Positions 18,343 to 26,546 of a stretch of DNA of 64,000 nucleotides are shown in pieces. The stretch spans positions 1,790,001 to 1,854,000 of the forward strand of contig ATWD01000001.1 of NCBI GenBank assembly GCA_000421065.1, given 5' to 3'. The DNA comes from Acidobacteriaceae bacterium TAA 166 (GTDB taxonomy: Bacteria > Acidobacteriota > Terriglobia > Terriglobales > Acidobacteriaceae). Position 1 is the first letter of the stretch, and each line of letters starts with the position of its first letter. Position numbers and translations under genes: made by a program. The notes below the pieces were generated by a model. That model was not told the origin of the DNA and did no database searches. It worked only from the letters and a program-made list of their open reading frames with translations.

Positions 18343-18446
18343 GCTCTCCGCGTCGGGTGGGCAAGCCAAACTCGCTGCCGGAGACGCCGGCACGCATGAG
18401 GACGGGAAAGACGGATATTGTGCGTGCGGACCAGGCAGCAGAAGAA

Positions 18447-21400
18447 TCAGAACTCAATCCTTCCCTGAAACGCAATCATGCGGGGTGAGCTGTCTCCACC
18501 GAGACCAACGCCAAGCAATCCGGTTGGCGGTGCAATGGTACTCTGCAACGTTCCGAACCTTGATGGAACGGATCCCGGCACACCTGCCTGTACGTCGCTC
18601 GGGAGCGCGAAGTTAGGGTGATTGAACGCATTGAACATCTGGGCGTCGAAGCGGAAGGAGATTCCTTCCCGGATAGGAAAAGTCTTCGTGATGTAAATGT
18701 CGGAGTTCGTGTAGTGAGGTCCACGCACCGAGTTGCGTCCCGAATTCCCGAACTGGCAGATGGCCGCACTGTCAGGATTGGTCGGACTAGCGCCCGTGCA
18801 GTCCCCGGTCGTGGGATCGACGACGGAAACGAATGCGTCGGGATTCAGCCATTGTCTGGTTCCGGCAACCGTAACGCCGGGATAGGGAGTCTTGCGGTAG
18901 ACGGGCGCACCCGGCACCCGGTTGGCATATGCAGGCGCGTTGAACTGGACGGTGCTGGCACCGTTCGCTTGAAAGACTCCCTGCCCGTTGGCGATATATG
19001 GCTGACTGAGCACACTGAACGGCAGCGCGGAGTGCAGGAAGGCGGTCTCTGAGAACGACCATCCTCCAAGCATCTGCCGCAGCACGGCATGTTTGGAGTG
19101 GAACGGTACCTGGTAGAGACCGAATGCCGAGACGTTGTGGCGCACATCGTAGTCGCAACTGGCATACTGCCGCCGCAGTTCGCCGGGTAATGGCGACATC
19201 AATCCCTGCGTGGAGAAAGCCAACAGGCCGCCATTCGATACCTCATCCAAACAGTGGCTCAGAGTGTAGTTGGCGCGTAGGGTCAGTCCTCCCCATTGCT
19301 GTGTATAGGCTGTCTGCAAGCCAGCGTAGTTGCTGTTGGCATCGGTGCGGAACTCATTGACATTGCCGAACCGCTGGTCGAGCGGACGCCGATACGGAAA
19401 GGGAGCGAAGCATCCTTCGCACACTGTCTGGTATCCATTGAGCTGCACCTGATACGGCTCATGCAGGCCGCGCGTCCCTACAAAGTCCGCTCGCAGATTG
19501 CCGCGCTTGCCGATCTGCTGCTCGATACCGGCGTTGTACTGGTAATAGTAGGGAGTCTTCAGTGTGCCGGTTGGGAACGTGTTGAGACTCACTGCCAGAG
19601 GGCATGTCGGTGCGCCCGGCTGAATTCCAGTGCAAGGCGCGCCGCCTGATCGGAACGAAGTCTGAAATGCTTGATTGGCAGTCACCGCCGCATCGAGGGC
19701 GCTGCTCGGAACTCCCGGAGCCAAACCAATTCCACCGACCTGTCCGGCGATGCCCCCAACGAAGGTAGGGTCATTCGGCGCATTCATCGCAGCAAGATCG
19801 GCGATCTGCATCGGGATGATGTCGTTGAAAGCGCCAAAACCGCCATGAACGGCCAATCTCGGGGCCAACTGATACGCGAAGGAGACACGCGGTTGATAGA
19901 CAAACAACGGCGTTCCCGGAAAGAGCGTATGCACATTCCCGAGGAGAGTCTGATTCAGTGCTTGATTTGTGTCATGCGTGGCGTCCAGAAAGGAACCGGC
20001 GGTACGGGCGAAGAGGTCCTTTTTGCTGGTCACATTCGTGTTCCACGTTACGCGCATCCCGAGAGTGAACGTAGCCTTGGGCGTCGGCTTGTACGTGTCC
20101 ATTGCGTAGTATTCAAGGTTCCCGGAGGACACACGCTCTTTGAGTGCCACCGGAAAGCTCTGGCTTGCGGTGTAGGCCGCGCCATAGGTGAATTGCGCGA
20201 GGTCGTTGACGGTAACGGTAGGCACCGTTCCTTCACCGAGATCATAGTTGCTTACATCCAACCGCCGCGTGTTGATGCCGAATTTCAGCGTGTGTTTCCC
20301 GCGTGTCCAGGTCAGGTTGTCGTTGATCTGCCACTGTGTGACTTTGCGGCCTTGAGGGTAGGTGTTGTTGTTGCCGCCGATCGTGGTGAAAGGAACGCTG
20401 TCGCTGCCTGACGCAAGCACGATGGGAAAGGTCTGTTGCACCTGCGGATAGTTGTTCGGCTCGAAGATGCTGGCGTACCAGCTCGCGCCGGGATTGAACT
20501 GATTGACCAGCGTTGGACTGAACAGATGCGTATAGCCCACCACGAAGGTGCGCTGCGGCTGCGGCGAGTAGGCATTGAAGATCGGATTGATCGGGTCGGT
20601 ATAGGCTGCCTGGAGGCCGGTGTCCTGCTGAAAGCGATACCACACGCTGTCTTTGGGACTGATTGTGTGGTCGATCTTGACGACGATAAGGTTCTCGCTG
20701 TCGGAGTTGGTAAGCGACTGCTGCCGCTGCACGGCGCATCCTGCGCCGTCGGATACTGTACCGGATGGCGGCGCGGGCAACAGGTTTCCATTTTGATCCA
20801 GCGGGCAGCCATTCACGTTGACGGGCGATCCGTTTGCTGCGGGCAGGAGCGAAAACATATTGCGGTAGAACGGAATCTCTGCGGGCTGTGCCGGAAGGCT
20901 TGTTCCCGTTACAGGATCGGTGCCTCCAGCTGCCAGCTGTCCGAGGACGTATTGCTGGTATGCCGTCGATGGCAAGGTAATCTGCGAAACCAGAGGCAGA
21001 GCAATGCGGATGCCTTCAAAGTGCCCAAAGAAGAACAGCTTGTCTTTGCGGATCGGGCCGCCGATGCTCACGCCAAACTCGTTGATGGTCGAACGGGGCT
21101 TTTTGGCGATATCGCCCGGAGAATCGTTGGCGTGGAGGAAGTAGTTTTCGGCATTGAATAACGAACCGTTCCATATCTCGTATACGTCACCGTGAAAGGC
21201 ATTCGTGCCCGACTTGGTGAAGTAGTTGACCTGGGCGACAGCGTATCGCCCCTGATCGACCGAGAAGGAATTAGTATTCACCGTGGCTTCCTGTACGGCA
21301 TCGAGGCCGATCACGAGGTTGGTGGAAAGACCGATATTGAGGCCGAGCCAGGGGTCGTTCGTGTCGTACCCATCGAGGATGTAGCCGTTCGACGTTGCCG

Positions 21401-21983
21401 GCAGACCGTTGAACTCGACATTGCCATAGCCGCCCGCGGCCTTCGCGTCGTTGGAAGAGCCTGCGGTATTCATCAGAGCGCCCTGCGCGAACTGCGCAAG
21501 GTACGTCAAGTCCTGGCCCGGATTCGGTAGATTCCTGATCTGCTTCGCGTCGATGGTGGTCGTCGTGTTGGGATTGTCGAGACTGAGCAGGCCCTCCTGG
21601 GCCGTCACTTCGACGGTTTGGCTGTTCGATTGAAGATGAAGCGAGAAGTTGAGTGCGACGGTACGACCGACGCCCACAGGCGTCGGTTCGGATTTCGACG
21701 CAGCGAACCCGTTGGCTTCGACCGTGACCTGATAGGTGCCCGGATTTACCTGCGAAAAAAGAAAGTGGCCGATTGCATCGGTTATGCCGGTACGGGTGGC
21801 TTTTGTGTTTACGTCGGTAGCGGTGACTTTCACGTTGGGAACGGCTGCGCCACTGGGGTCCGTTACCTCGCCGGAGAGGGCGCTGCTGGTTCCGCTCTGC
21901 GCTCGAAGCAAGCACGAGTTAACCGTGATTAACATCGCCAAAAGAATGAAGTTGTATGTCCACGCGCGAATTGAGTGCATCAT
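18447..21983 (-). CDS. TonB-dependent outer-membrane receptor, putatively iron-regulated
   Basis: Start at ATG 21983 (a second ATG directly follows at 21980) with GGAGA upstream; about 1178 residues. Signal peptide FILLAMLITVNSCLLRAQ, then a carboxypeptidase-regulatory-like domain (SSALSGEVTDPSGAAVPNVKVTATD), a plug (IDAKQIRNLPNPGQDLTYLAQ, FNGLPATSNGYILDGYDTND, YAVAQVNYFTKSGTNAFHGD) and a long beta-barrel ending in MIAFQGRIEF with terminal aromatic. This is the Oar-like acidobacterial type. Two iron-box-like dyads lie 65-100 bases upstream of the start, next to a divergent DtxR-family gene, so expression is probably repressed under metal sufficiency. The likely cargo is a ferric or other metal complex; that is inference from regulation only. 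Confidence 0.9.
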   Translation of the reverse strand: MMHSIRAWTYNFILLAMLITVNSCLLRAQSGTSSALSGEVTDPSGAAVPNVKVTATDVNTKATRTGITDAIGHFLFSQVNPGTYQVTVEANGFAASKSEPTPVGVGRTVALNFSLHLQSNSQTVEVTAQEGLLSLDNPNTTTTIDAKQIRNLPNPGQDLTYLAQFAQGALMNTAGSSNDAKAAGGYGNVEFNGLPATSNGYILDGYDTNDPWLGLNIGLSTNLVIGLDAVQEATVNTNSFSVDQGRYAVAQVNYFTKSGTNAFHGDVYEIWNGSLFNAENYFLHANDSPGDIAKKPRSTINEFGVSIGGPIRKDKLFFFGHFEGIRIALPLVSQITLPSTAYQQYVLGQLAAGGTDPVTGTSLPAQPAEIPFYRNMFSLLPAANGSPVNVNGCPLDQNGNLLPAPPSGTVSDGAGCAVQRQQSLTNSDSENLIVVKIDHTISPKDSVWYRFQQDTGLQAAYTDPINPIFNAYSPQPQRTFVVGYTHLFSPTLVNQFNPGASWYASIFEPNNYPQVQQTFPIVLASGSDSVPFTTIGGNNNTYPQGRKVTQWQINDNLTWTRGKHTLKFGINTRRLDVSNYDLGEGTVPTVTVNDLAQFTYGAAYTASQSFPVALKERVSSGNLEYYAMDTYKPTPKATFTLGMRVTWNTNVTSKKDLFARTAGSFLDATHDTNQALNQTLLGNVHTLFPGTPLFVYQPRVSFAYQLAPRLAVHGGFGAFNDIIPMQIADLAAMNAPNDPTFVGGIAGQVGGIGLAPGVPSSALDAAVTANQAFQTSFRSGGAPCTGIQPGAPTCPLAVSLNTFPTGTLKTPYYYQYNAGIEQQIGKRGNLRADFVGTRGLHEPYQVQLNGYQTVCEGCFAPFPYRRPLDQRFGNVNEFRTDANSNYAGLQTAYTQQWGGLTLRANYTLSHCLDEVSNGGLLAFSTQGLMSPLPGELRRQYASCDYDVRHNVSAFGLYQVPFHSKHAVLRQMLGGWSFSETAFLHSALPFSVLSQPYIANGQGVFQANGASTVQFNAPAYANRVPGAPVYRKTPYPGVTVAGTRQWLNPDAFVSVVDPTTGDCTGASPTNPDSAAICQFGNSGRNSVRGPHYTNSDIYITKTFPIREGISFRFDAQMFNAFNHPNFALPSDVQAGVPGSVPSRFGTLQSTIAPPTGLLGVGLGGDSSPRMIAFQGRIEF

Positions 21984-22047
21984 CGGTCTCCGATTGTCCT
22001 TTTGGTGTTTGCCTCGGGTGGGGGGCTGTCCCCAAGACATCTCACAA

Positions 22048-22081
22048 TTTAGGCTCACCTAAATCTATTAGGTACGCCTAA
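22048..22081. promoter_or_regulatory. Paired DtxR/IdeR-like operator dyads
   Basis: Two perfect inverted repeats sit in the divergent region. Dyad 1 at 22048-22063 is TTTAGG-N4-CCTAAA; dyad 2 at 22068-22081 is TTAGG-N4-CCTAA. Their centres are 19 bp apart, about two helical turns, so two repressor dimers could bind on the same face. Bases 22049-22062 are identical to the 3' 14 bases of the DmdR/IdeR iron box as I know it. One side drives the TonB receptor, the other the DtxR-family gene 39 bases away, which implies autoregulation. Confidence 0.82.
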
Positions 22082-22119
22082 AATAGAAATGAGTCAAATC
22101 GAATGAGCGGAGATCGCGC

Positions 22120-22833
22120 ATGACAACTCGCCGTGTCAACCTGAACACAGAGTCGGTGGACAACTACCTGAAGGCGATTTTTTCTCTGGGTGGAATAGAA
22201 GAGGAGCGCGTAACAAGTACCGCTCTGGCGGAGCGGCTTGGGGTCGCTCCCGCATCGATTACGAACATGCTGCAAAAGCTCGCATCGGCCTCGCCTCCGC
22301 TGGTGCAGTATGAACGTCACAAAGGTGTTCGCTTATCCTTTGCGGGCAGGCGTCGGGCGCTGGAGATTGTGCGCCATCACCGGCTGCTGGAGGCGTTTCT
22401 GTATGAGGTGCTGAACTATCCCATCGAGGAGGTACACGACGAAGCCGAGAGGCTGGAGCATTTCATCTCGGAACGGTTGGAAGAGCGGATTGATGCGAAA
22501 CTTGGACGGCCCAGGTTCGATCCGCATGGGCATTGCATCCCGGCTTTGGACGGGGAGATGCCCAAACAGAACTCGATGCTCTTAACCAGTGCGGGAGAAG
22601 GCGAGAATTTGTACGTCGATAGCATCTCTGACCGGGATGCGTCTATCTTGAAGCTGCTCAAGGCCAAGGGCATTACCCCAGGGACACGGTTGCAGGTAAA
22701 GCGGCGAAATGGCGATGGCACCTATGCGGTCTCTGTAGGTGGATCTTCCAGGGCTCTGAACATCTCGCGAGAGATGGCTGGCGCGATCAGGATTCATTGT
22801 GTGAAGGCTTCGCTCGCCCAGTGTACTGGCTAA
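22120..22833 (+). CDS. DtxR/MntR-family metal-dependent repressor
   Basis: 237 residues from ATG 22120. N-terminal winged helix: VDNYLKAIFSLGG, TSTALAERLGVAPASITNMLQKLA. Dimerisation and metal-binding region: HHRLLEAFLYEVLNYPIEEVHDEAERLEHFIS and FDPHGHCIP carry the His/Glu/Asp/Cys ligands expected in DtxR proteins. The C-terminal 75 residues form a FeoA/SH3-like domain (LKAKGITPGTRLQVKRRNGDG). The gene is divergent from the TonB receptor with two iron-box-like dyads between them, so it probably represses both when metal is plentiful. Whether Fe or Mn is sensed cannot be read by eye. Confidence 0.93.
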   Translation: MTTRRVNLNTESVDNYLKAIFSLGGIEEERVTSTALAERLGVAPASITNMLQKLASASPPLVQYERHKGVRLSFAGRRRALEIVRHHRLLEAFLYEVLNYPIEEVHDEAERLEHFISERLEERIDAKLGRPRFDPHGHCIPALDGEMPKQNSMLLTSAGEGENLYVDSISDRDASILKLLKAKGITPGTRLQVKRRNGDGTYAVSVGGSSRALNISREMAGAIRIHCVKASLAQCTG

Positions 22834-22978
22834 TCCTGCATCTGACCTCGGAATGCCAACGCAACTTGGTACAGGATTCCCGACCGAGCTGATGGACGTT
22901 CCGAACATTCAAACAGGCAATCTGATCGCTAGCCCTCTTTTCAACAAGCAAGGCTGGCTCGCTTATCGGAGCCTTCGA

Positions 22979-22998
22979 GCCTGGCGGTCACGCCAGGC
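22979..22998. other. Strong GC hairpin between DtxR gene and riboswitch 1
   Basis: An eight-base perfect stem with a four-base loop (GCCTGGCG-GTCA-CGCCAGGC). No T-run follows on either strand, so it is not a canonical intrinsic terminator; it may still slow or end the DtxR transcript before the riboswitch. Nothing else recognisable was found in 22834-23106; short open frames there lack ribosome sites. Confidence 0.4.
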
Positions 22999-23106
22999 AA
23001 CTGACCTCCGAACGGATGAAGGTTTCGGATCCCGGCTTCTCATTGCTCACGAAGAGACGACGGGCTTCCCTTGGTGATAGAAGCCAAGTACCATAGATGC
23101 ATCGAC

Positions 23107-23177
23107 GGCGATGGAATCCGCCGCTAACCGCCTTCCGAAACGGAAGGCTGATGACTCCTACCACTCTGGTAGGGGTC
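23107..23177 (+). promoter_or_regulatory. Fluoride riboswitch 1 (crcB motif)
   Basis: The core starts with GGCGATGG and closes P1 with CGCC. It continues with TAACCGCC, an eight-base P2 hairpin (GCCTTCCG/CGGAAGGC) and GGCTGATGACTCCTACC. These are the conserved blocks of the fluoride aptamer. The 3' strand GACTCCTACC (23153-23162) can also pair with GGTAGGGGTC (23168-23177), forming a ten-base alternative hairpin that would act as expression platform; the T-run after it is weak. The first open frame downstream is the omega-like gene at 23270, then the MlaE-type permease. Predicted to switch genes on when fluoride is bound. Confidence 0.93.
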
Positions 23178-23269
23178 TGTCTCTCCTGACCAGCACAATT
23201 TGACTAAAACACCGCGCAGAGCTCGGTGTTCCAGTGCGTCCTGTAAGACGCATGGAAAAGGAGAGTCAC

Positions 23270-23482
23270 TTGCGATCGAAAGCTGTCTTCGAGGCTCATC
23301 ATGTCATTCCGGGTCGCTTCGCTCTATGCGCTGTTGGAGCGAAAGCGGTCCGGGTTCTTCACCCGAACAAGGAACGAATGGGCAGAACTATCGACAGGGT
23401 TCTCACAATCATCGGGGAGGGCACCCCAAATTCTGCCTCCGCGGATGCCCAGTCGCCCCCCACTCACCTTAGGACATCTTGA
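23270..23482 (+). CDS. RNA-polymerase omega-like small protein
   Basis: TTG start at 23270 with AAGGAG six bases upstream, a near-ideal ribosome site; an in-frame ATG at 23252 is the alternative. The 70-residue product begins LRSKAVFEAHHVIPGRFALC and goes on with AVGAKAVRVLHPNKERMG and RTIDRVLTII. This resembles RpoZ: an aromatic/Leu-rich first helix after a GRF/NRF motif, a basic second helix, and a T-I-x-x-V-L helix. The end is short and Pro/Ser-rich. It is the first gene after fluoride riboswitch 1. A housekeeping rpoZ should exist elsewhere; this would be a fluoride-inducible paralogue. The family call is by pattern only, and it could be an unrelated small protein. Confidence 0.5.
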   Translation: MRSKAVFEAHHVIPGRFALCAVGAKAVRVLHPNKERMGRTIDRVLTIIGEGTPNSASADAQSPPTHLRTS

Positions 23483-23604
23483 TTCATAATTTCTCGTCTC
23501 TCGGCAGCCCCTGATTGAGGAGAGCGGGAGACCCCGCCTCTCACACTCTTGGTTTACACCTGCCGGAATTCCGTTTTTTGGGACCGGGACCACGGAGTCA
23601 GACC

Positions 23605-24366
23605 ATGAATTTTCTCAAGAAGCATGTCGCCGTGGTTCAGGACTACTCGATCCTGTGCGGTCGGATGCTTAGGGGTCTATTGCAAAGACCTCATTGTACG
23701 GACGAGATCGTTTTCCAGGCGGACGCGATCGGTGTCGGCTCGGTGCCTATCGTAATGCTTACCGGATTCTTCACAGGAGCAATCCTCACACTTCAGACTT
23801 CCACGACGTTGGCGGAATTTGGAGCGACAACGACAACGGGACAACTGGTCAGCATTAGCATGGTCACGCAGCTCGGACCCGTTTTGAGTGGACTCATGGT
23901 TTCAGGTCGCAATTCTGCTGGAATAGCCAGCGAAATCGGATCCATGCTTGTGACCGATCAGATCGATGCGATGCGCGCCTTGGGGGCAGATCCGGTCAGA
24001 AGGCTCCTTGCGCCCCGGCTATTAGCAACATCGATCATGCTCATCTTCCTCACGATCATTGCTGATGCAATTGGAATACTCGGCGGGGCGGTGATTGCCT
24101 CCGCACTGCTCGGCCAGAACGGCTCAAAGTACTTTCATTCCGCATATGAAGCACTTCACTATTCGGATCTCTTTGAGGGCCTAGTCAAGCCATTCTTCTT
24201 TGGCTTCATCATTAGTTCCTCTGGCTGCTACTACGGAATGGCGACGCGGGGAGGGACGCAGGGTGTTGGACGGAGCACCACACACGCTGTAGTAACTGCG
24301 TCCACTCTGATTATTGTGACTAACTTTCTCATCAGCCGGCTCACGATCGGAATCTTTGGTCGCTGA
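23605..24366 (+). CDS. MlaE-type ABC permease, solitary
   Basis: ATG 23605 with GGAG nine bases upstream; 253 residues. It shows the MlaE/permease signature: a hydrophobic segment IVMLTGFFTGAILTLQTS, the conserved cytoplasmic loop SEIGSMLVTDQIDAMRALGADPVR, and the C-terminal GCYYGMATRGGTQGVGRSTTHAVV. Family members move phospholipids or other lipids across the Gram-negative envelope together with MlaF (ATPase) and MlaD (MCE protein). Neither partner is encoded nearby, which is odd. It lies 427 bases downstream of fluoride riboswitch 1 and 63 bases upstream of riboswitch 2, so it may be a membrane-remodelling response to fluoride. Family firm, role inferred. Confidence 0.88.
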   Translation: MNFLKKHVAVVQDYSILCGRMLRGLLQRPHCTDEIVFQADAIGVGSVPIVMLTGFFTGAILTLQTSTTLAEFGATTTTGQLVSISMVTQLGPVLSGLMVSGRNSAGIASEIGSMLVTDQIDAMRALGADPVRRLLAPRLLATSIMLIFLTIIADAIGILGGAVIASALLGQNGSKYFHSAYEALHYSDLFEGLVKPFFFGFIISSSGCYYGMATRGGTQGVGRSTTHAVVTASTLIIVTNFLISRLTIGIFGR

Positions 24367-24429
24367 GTTAAAGCTTCGATTGCTTGCCAAACCAGGTGTT
24401 GGATGCGAACCTTGTAGGGAAAAGTTTAC

Positions 24430-24498
24430 GGCGAAGGGGTTCGCCGGAACCGCTTCCTCGTTCGAGGAATGCTGATGACTCCTGGGATTCTCTAGGAG
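24430..24498 (+). promoter_or_regulatory. Fluoride riboswitch 2 (translational type)
   Basis: GGCGAAGG and TCGCC form P1, followed by GGAACCGC, a six-base hairpin (TTCCTC/GAGGAA) and GCTGATGACTCCT. GAAGG replaces the usual GATGG. The 3' strand CTCCT (24479-24483) is complementary to AGGAG (24494-24498), the ribosome site of the MFS gene whose ATG is at 24503. In the unbound state the ribosome site would be sequestered; fluoride binding would hold CTCCT inside the aptamer and free it. This arrangement indicates translational control. Confidence 0.87.
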
Positions 24499-24502
24499 AT
24501 CT

Positions 24503-25726
24503 ATGTCCGATTCCATCCAGGTTTCAGCTCCATCCAAGATCCGCTGGCTCACGCGCAACGTTTTTGCGATAGGCATGTTGAGCCTCTTTTCGGATACAGG
24601 ACACGAGCTTACAACGGCTATTCTCCCGCTTTTCCTCCAAAGCTTCGGCGGTGGTGCTATCGCCCTTGGAACGATCGAAGGAGTCTCCGACGCATCTTCC
24701 AGCCTCTTGAAGATGTGGATGTCGCATTATTCCGATCGCGTCGGGAAACGAAAGCCGATTCTCATTATCGGCTACCTCGTAACAGCCCTGATGGGCTGTT
24801 TCGCATTTGTGACTCGTTGGTGGCAACTTGTCGCAATACGAGCCATCGCGTGGATTGGGCGCGGAGCACGAGGACCGGTGAGGGATGCCCTGCTGGCAGA
24901 AAGTGTGCCTTCGGAAGCGCACGGTAGAGCCTTTGGCTTCGAAACCGCCATGGACACGGTAGGGGCTATCCTCGGTCCAGCGATTGCTTTCTCGTTGATT
25001 GGCATTATCAGTCTTAGGCACATCTTCCTGATCAGTTTTATCCCGGGTGCCATCACCGTCTTGATTGCAAGTTTCCTAGTCAAAGATATCGTGCGGCCGC
25101 CGCAGCCACACCTGAAGATATGGGGATCTCTTCGCGCTCTGCCAAAACCGTTTCTGCTCTATGTATCGGCGGTCGGAGTTTTCGGACTTGGAAACTTTGC
25201 GCACACGTTGCTCGTTTTGCGCGCAATCGCGCTCCTCACGCCGAGGTACGGCGCCATAAGCGCCGGCAGGATGGGAGTCGGCCTTTACATCCTCCATAAC
25301 GTCATCTACGCAGCTATCTCCTATCCCATCGGAGTTCTCGGCGATCGAATGCACAAGAAGTGGATTCTCGCCTGCGGATACGCGCTGTTCGGGCTAATGT
25401 GCATCTTGTTCATGTACAGCACCACTAATCTTGTTGTCCTTGCCGTCGTCTTCATTCTTGCCGGGATCTACATCGGCATCGTCGACTCGATGGAGAGAGC
25501 GCTGGCCGCTGATCTTCTTCCACTCAGCCAACGAGGCACCGGGTATGGCGCGCTTGCTACCGTCAACTCCTTTGGCGATCTCCTGTCCAGCATCCTTGTC
25601 GGTTTGCTTTGGAACCGTGTTTCCTATACGGCGGGCCTGAGCTATGCCGCGTTCCTCACACTACTCGGGTCAATCCTCTTATTTGTTTGGAAGCCGCAAC
25701 GTTTCATACCTACAGCGAGTCACTAG
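24503..25726 (+). CDS. MFS transporter under fluoride riboswitch
   Basis: 407 residues, twelve predicted membrane helices. The motif between helices 2 and 3 is DRVGKRKPILIIGYL, the MFS A-motif, and GRGARGPVRDALLAESVP resembles members annotated as fosmidomycin-type or drug-type MFS exporters. The C-terminal half has IGVLGDRMHKKWILACGYALFG, the repeat of the A-motif. The ribosome site AGGAG four bases before the ATG is part of riboswitch 2. The cargo is not determinable; being controlled by a fluoride sensor it could export fluoride, a fluorinated compound or a damaged metabolite. It is not a Fluc or CLC-F protein. Confidence 0.88.
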   Translation: MSDSIQVSAPSKIRWLTRNVFAIGMLSLFSDTGHELTTAILPLFLQSFGGGAIALGTIEGVSDASSSLLKMWMSHYSDRVGKRKPILIIGYLVTALMGCFAFVTRWWQLVAIRAIAWIGRGARGPVRDALLAESVPSEAHGRAFGFETAMDTVGAILGPAIAFSLIGIISLRHIFLISFIPGAITVLIASFLVKDIVRPPQPHLKIWGSLRALPKPFLLYVSAVGVFGLGNFAHTLLVLRAIALLTPRYGAISAGRMGVGLYILHNVIYAAISYPIGVLGDRMHKKWILACGYALFGLMCILFMYSTTNLVVLAVVFILAGIYIGIVDSMERALAADLLPLSQRGTGYGALATVNSFGDLLSSILVGLLWNRVSYTAGLSYAAFLTLLGSILLFVWKPQRFIPTASH

Positions 25727-25753
25727 TCCCAATTCATTCGGAAGGAAATCGTC

Positions 25754-25879
25754 ATGAACCAACCTGCCAAGACGTCATTTTGGAAAATCGTAGCCGTGTG
25801 GCTGGTCTTCTGTGCACCGTTTGCGCTGGGGATTTATCTGACATTGCGGGACGCGATACCCCTGCTGGCGCGAAAATGA
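25754..25879 (+). CDS. 41-residue single-pass membrane peptide
   Basis: ATG 25754 preceded by GGAAGGAA. The peptide has a short polar start (NQPAKTSFWK), one membrane helix (IVAVWLVFCAPFALGIYLTL) and a basic end (LLARK). It starts 28 bases after the MFS stop on the same strand and probably shares its riboswitch-controlled transcript. Small membrane peptides next to transporters are often accessory subunits; nothing more can be said. Confidence 0.6.
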   Translation: MNQPAKTSFWKIVAVWLVFCAPFALGIYLTLRDAIPLLARK

Positions 25880-25930
25880 GCGATCGACACTGCCTCCGTA
25901 GATGTCGCGTCGTCCCCGCATTTCGAACGT

Positions 25931-25965
25931 TTGAAATGTAACCATCGTTACATTTATAGTGTAAC
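25931..25965 (+). promoter_or_regulatory. Promoter with palindromic operator, leaderless start for ChrB gene
   Basis: A -35 box TTGAAA (25931-25936) and -10 box TATAGT (25955-25960) are separated by 18 bp. The spacer is almost filled by a dyad, ATGTAAC-N4-GTTACAT (25936-25953). A third half-site TGTAAC lies at 25960-25965. The ATG of the ChrB-like gene (25968) falls seven bases after the -10 box, where transcription would start, so the mRNA is predicted to be leaderless and has no ribosome site. A repressor bound to the dyad would block the polymerase completely. Confidence 0.75.
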
Positions 25966-25967
25966 GA

Positions 25968-26546
25968 ATGGCTAATTCGTGGCTTCTCCTAACCTACAAA
26001 GCTCCCGCCGAACCAGCAGCGAAACGAATCGCACTCTGGAGGAAGCTGAAGGCGATGGGCGCCGTCTACCTGCAAAACGGCGTCTGTTTGCTGCCTAAGA
26101 CGGACGATCATCTTCGCCGGCTCAAAGTAATTGAGAACGAGCTCGCCTCCATGGGCGGTGATGCCGTCCTGTTGGAGACGGTCGGCCCAGATCGTGCTCA
26201 GGAACAAAAGGTGATCGAGCGCTTTACCGCCGATCGGGATGAGGCGTATCGGGAGTTCCTCGGTAAGTGCGCCGACTTCGAAACGGAGATCGCAAGAGAG
26301 ACCGAAGCCGAACACTTCACATATGCCGAGCTTGAGGAGAACGATGAAGATCTGGAGAAGTTAAAGGGCTGGCTCTCTAAGATTCGCAAACTCGATTTCT
26401 ACAAGGCCCCGCTCTCTTCAGAGGCGGATGCGAGGCTTGAGCATTGCGCGGCACTTCTCGAGACATACGCAAAACGAGTGTTCGAGGCTCATGAGGAAAA
26501 CAATCCCGGTGCGTCTTCGTCCACCCGAGAAAAGAACAAGCCATGA
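25968..26546 (+). CDS. ChrB-like protein (ChrB N-terminal domain)
   Basis: 192 residues. The start NSWLLLTYKAPAEPAAKRIALWRKLKAMGAVYL matches the ChrB N-terminal domain, found in chromate-responsive regulators and in PaaX-like proteins. The remainder is strongly helical and charged (EIARETEAEHFTYAELEEND), with a basic, disordered C-terminus. Full ChrB has an additional C-terminal domain that is absent here. It is the first gene of a three-gene operon with a CDF-like and a PiT-like transporter. Together with the palindromic promoter it may be an autoregulator. The inducer, whether chromate, a metal or phosphate stress, is not known. Confidence 0.8.
   Translation: MANSWLLLTYKAPAEPAAKRIALWRKLKAMGAVYLQNGVCLLPKTDDHLRRLKVIENELASMGGDAVLLETVGPDRAQEQKVIERFTADRDEAYREFLGKCADFETEIARETEAEHFTYAELEENDEDLEKLKGWLSKIRKLDFYKAPLSSEADARLEHCAALLETYAKRVFEAHEENNPGASSSTREKNKP

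Noticed and set aside
22853..23077. Plus-strand frame after the DtxR gene
   Set aside because: No ribosome site, no recognisable motif, contains the GC hairpin.
23107..23177. Alternative readings of the repeated RNA element as a yybP-ykoY manganese riboswitch or as a REP-type DNA repeat
   Set aside because: The conserved blocks fit the crcB motif, helix arms vary with compensation, and copies are oriented towards genes with proper expression platforms, unlike REP elements.
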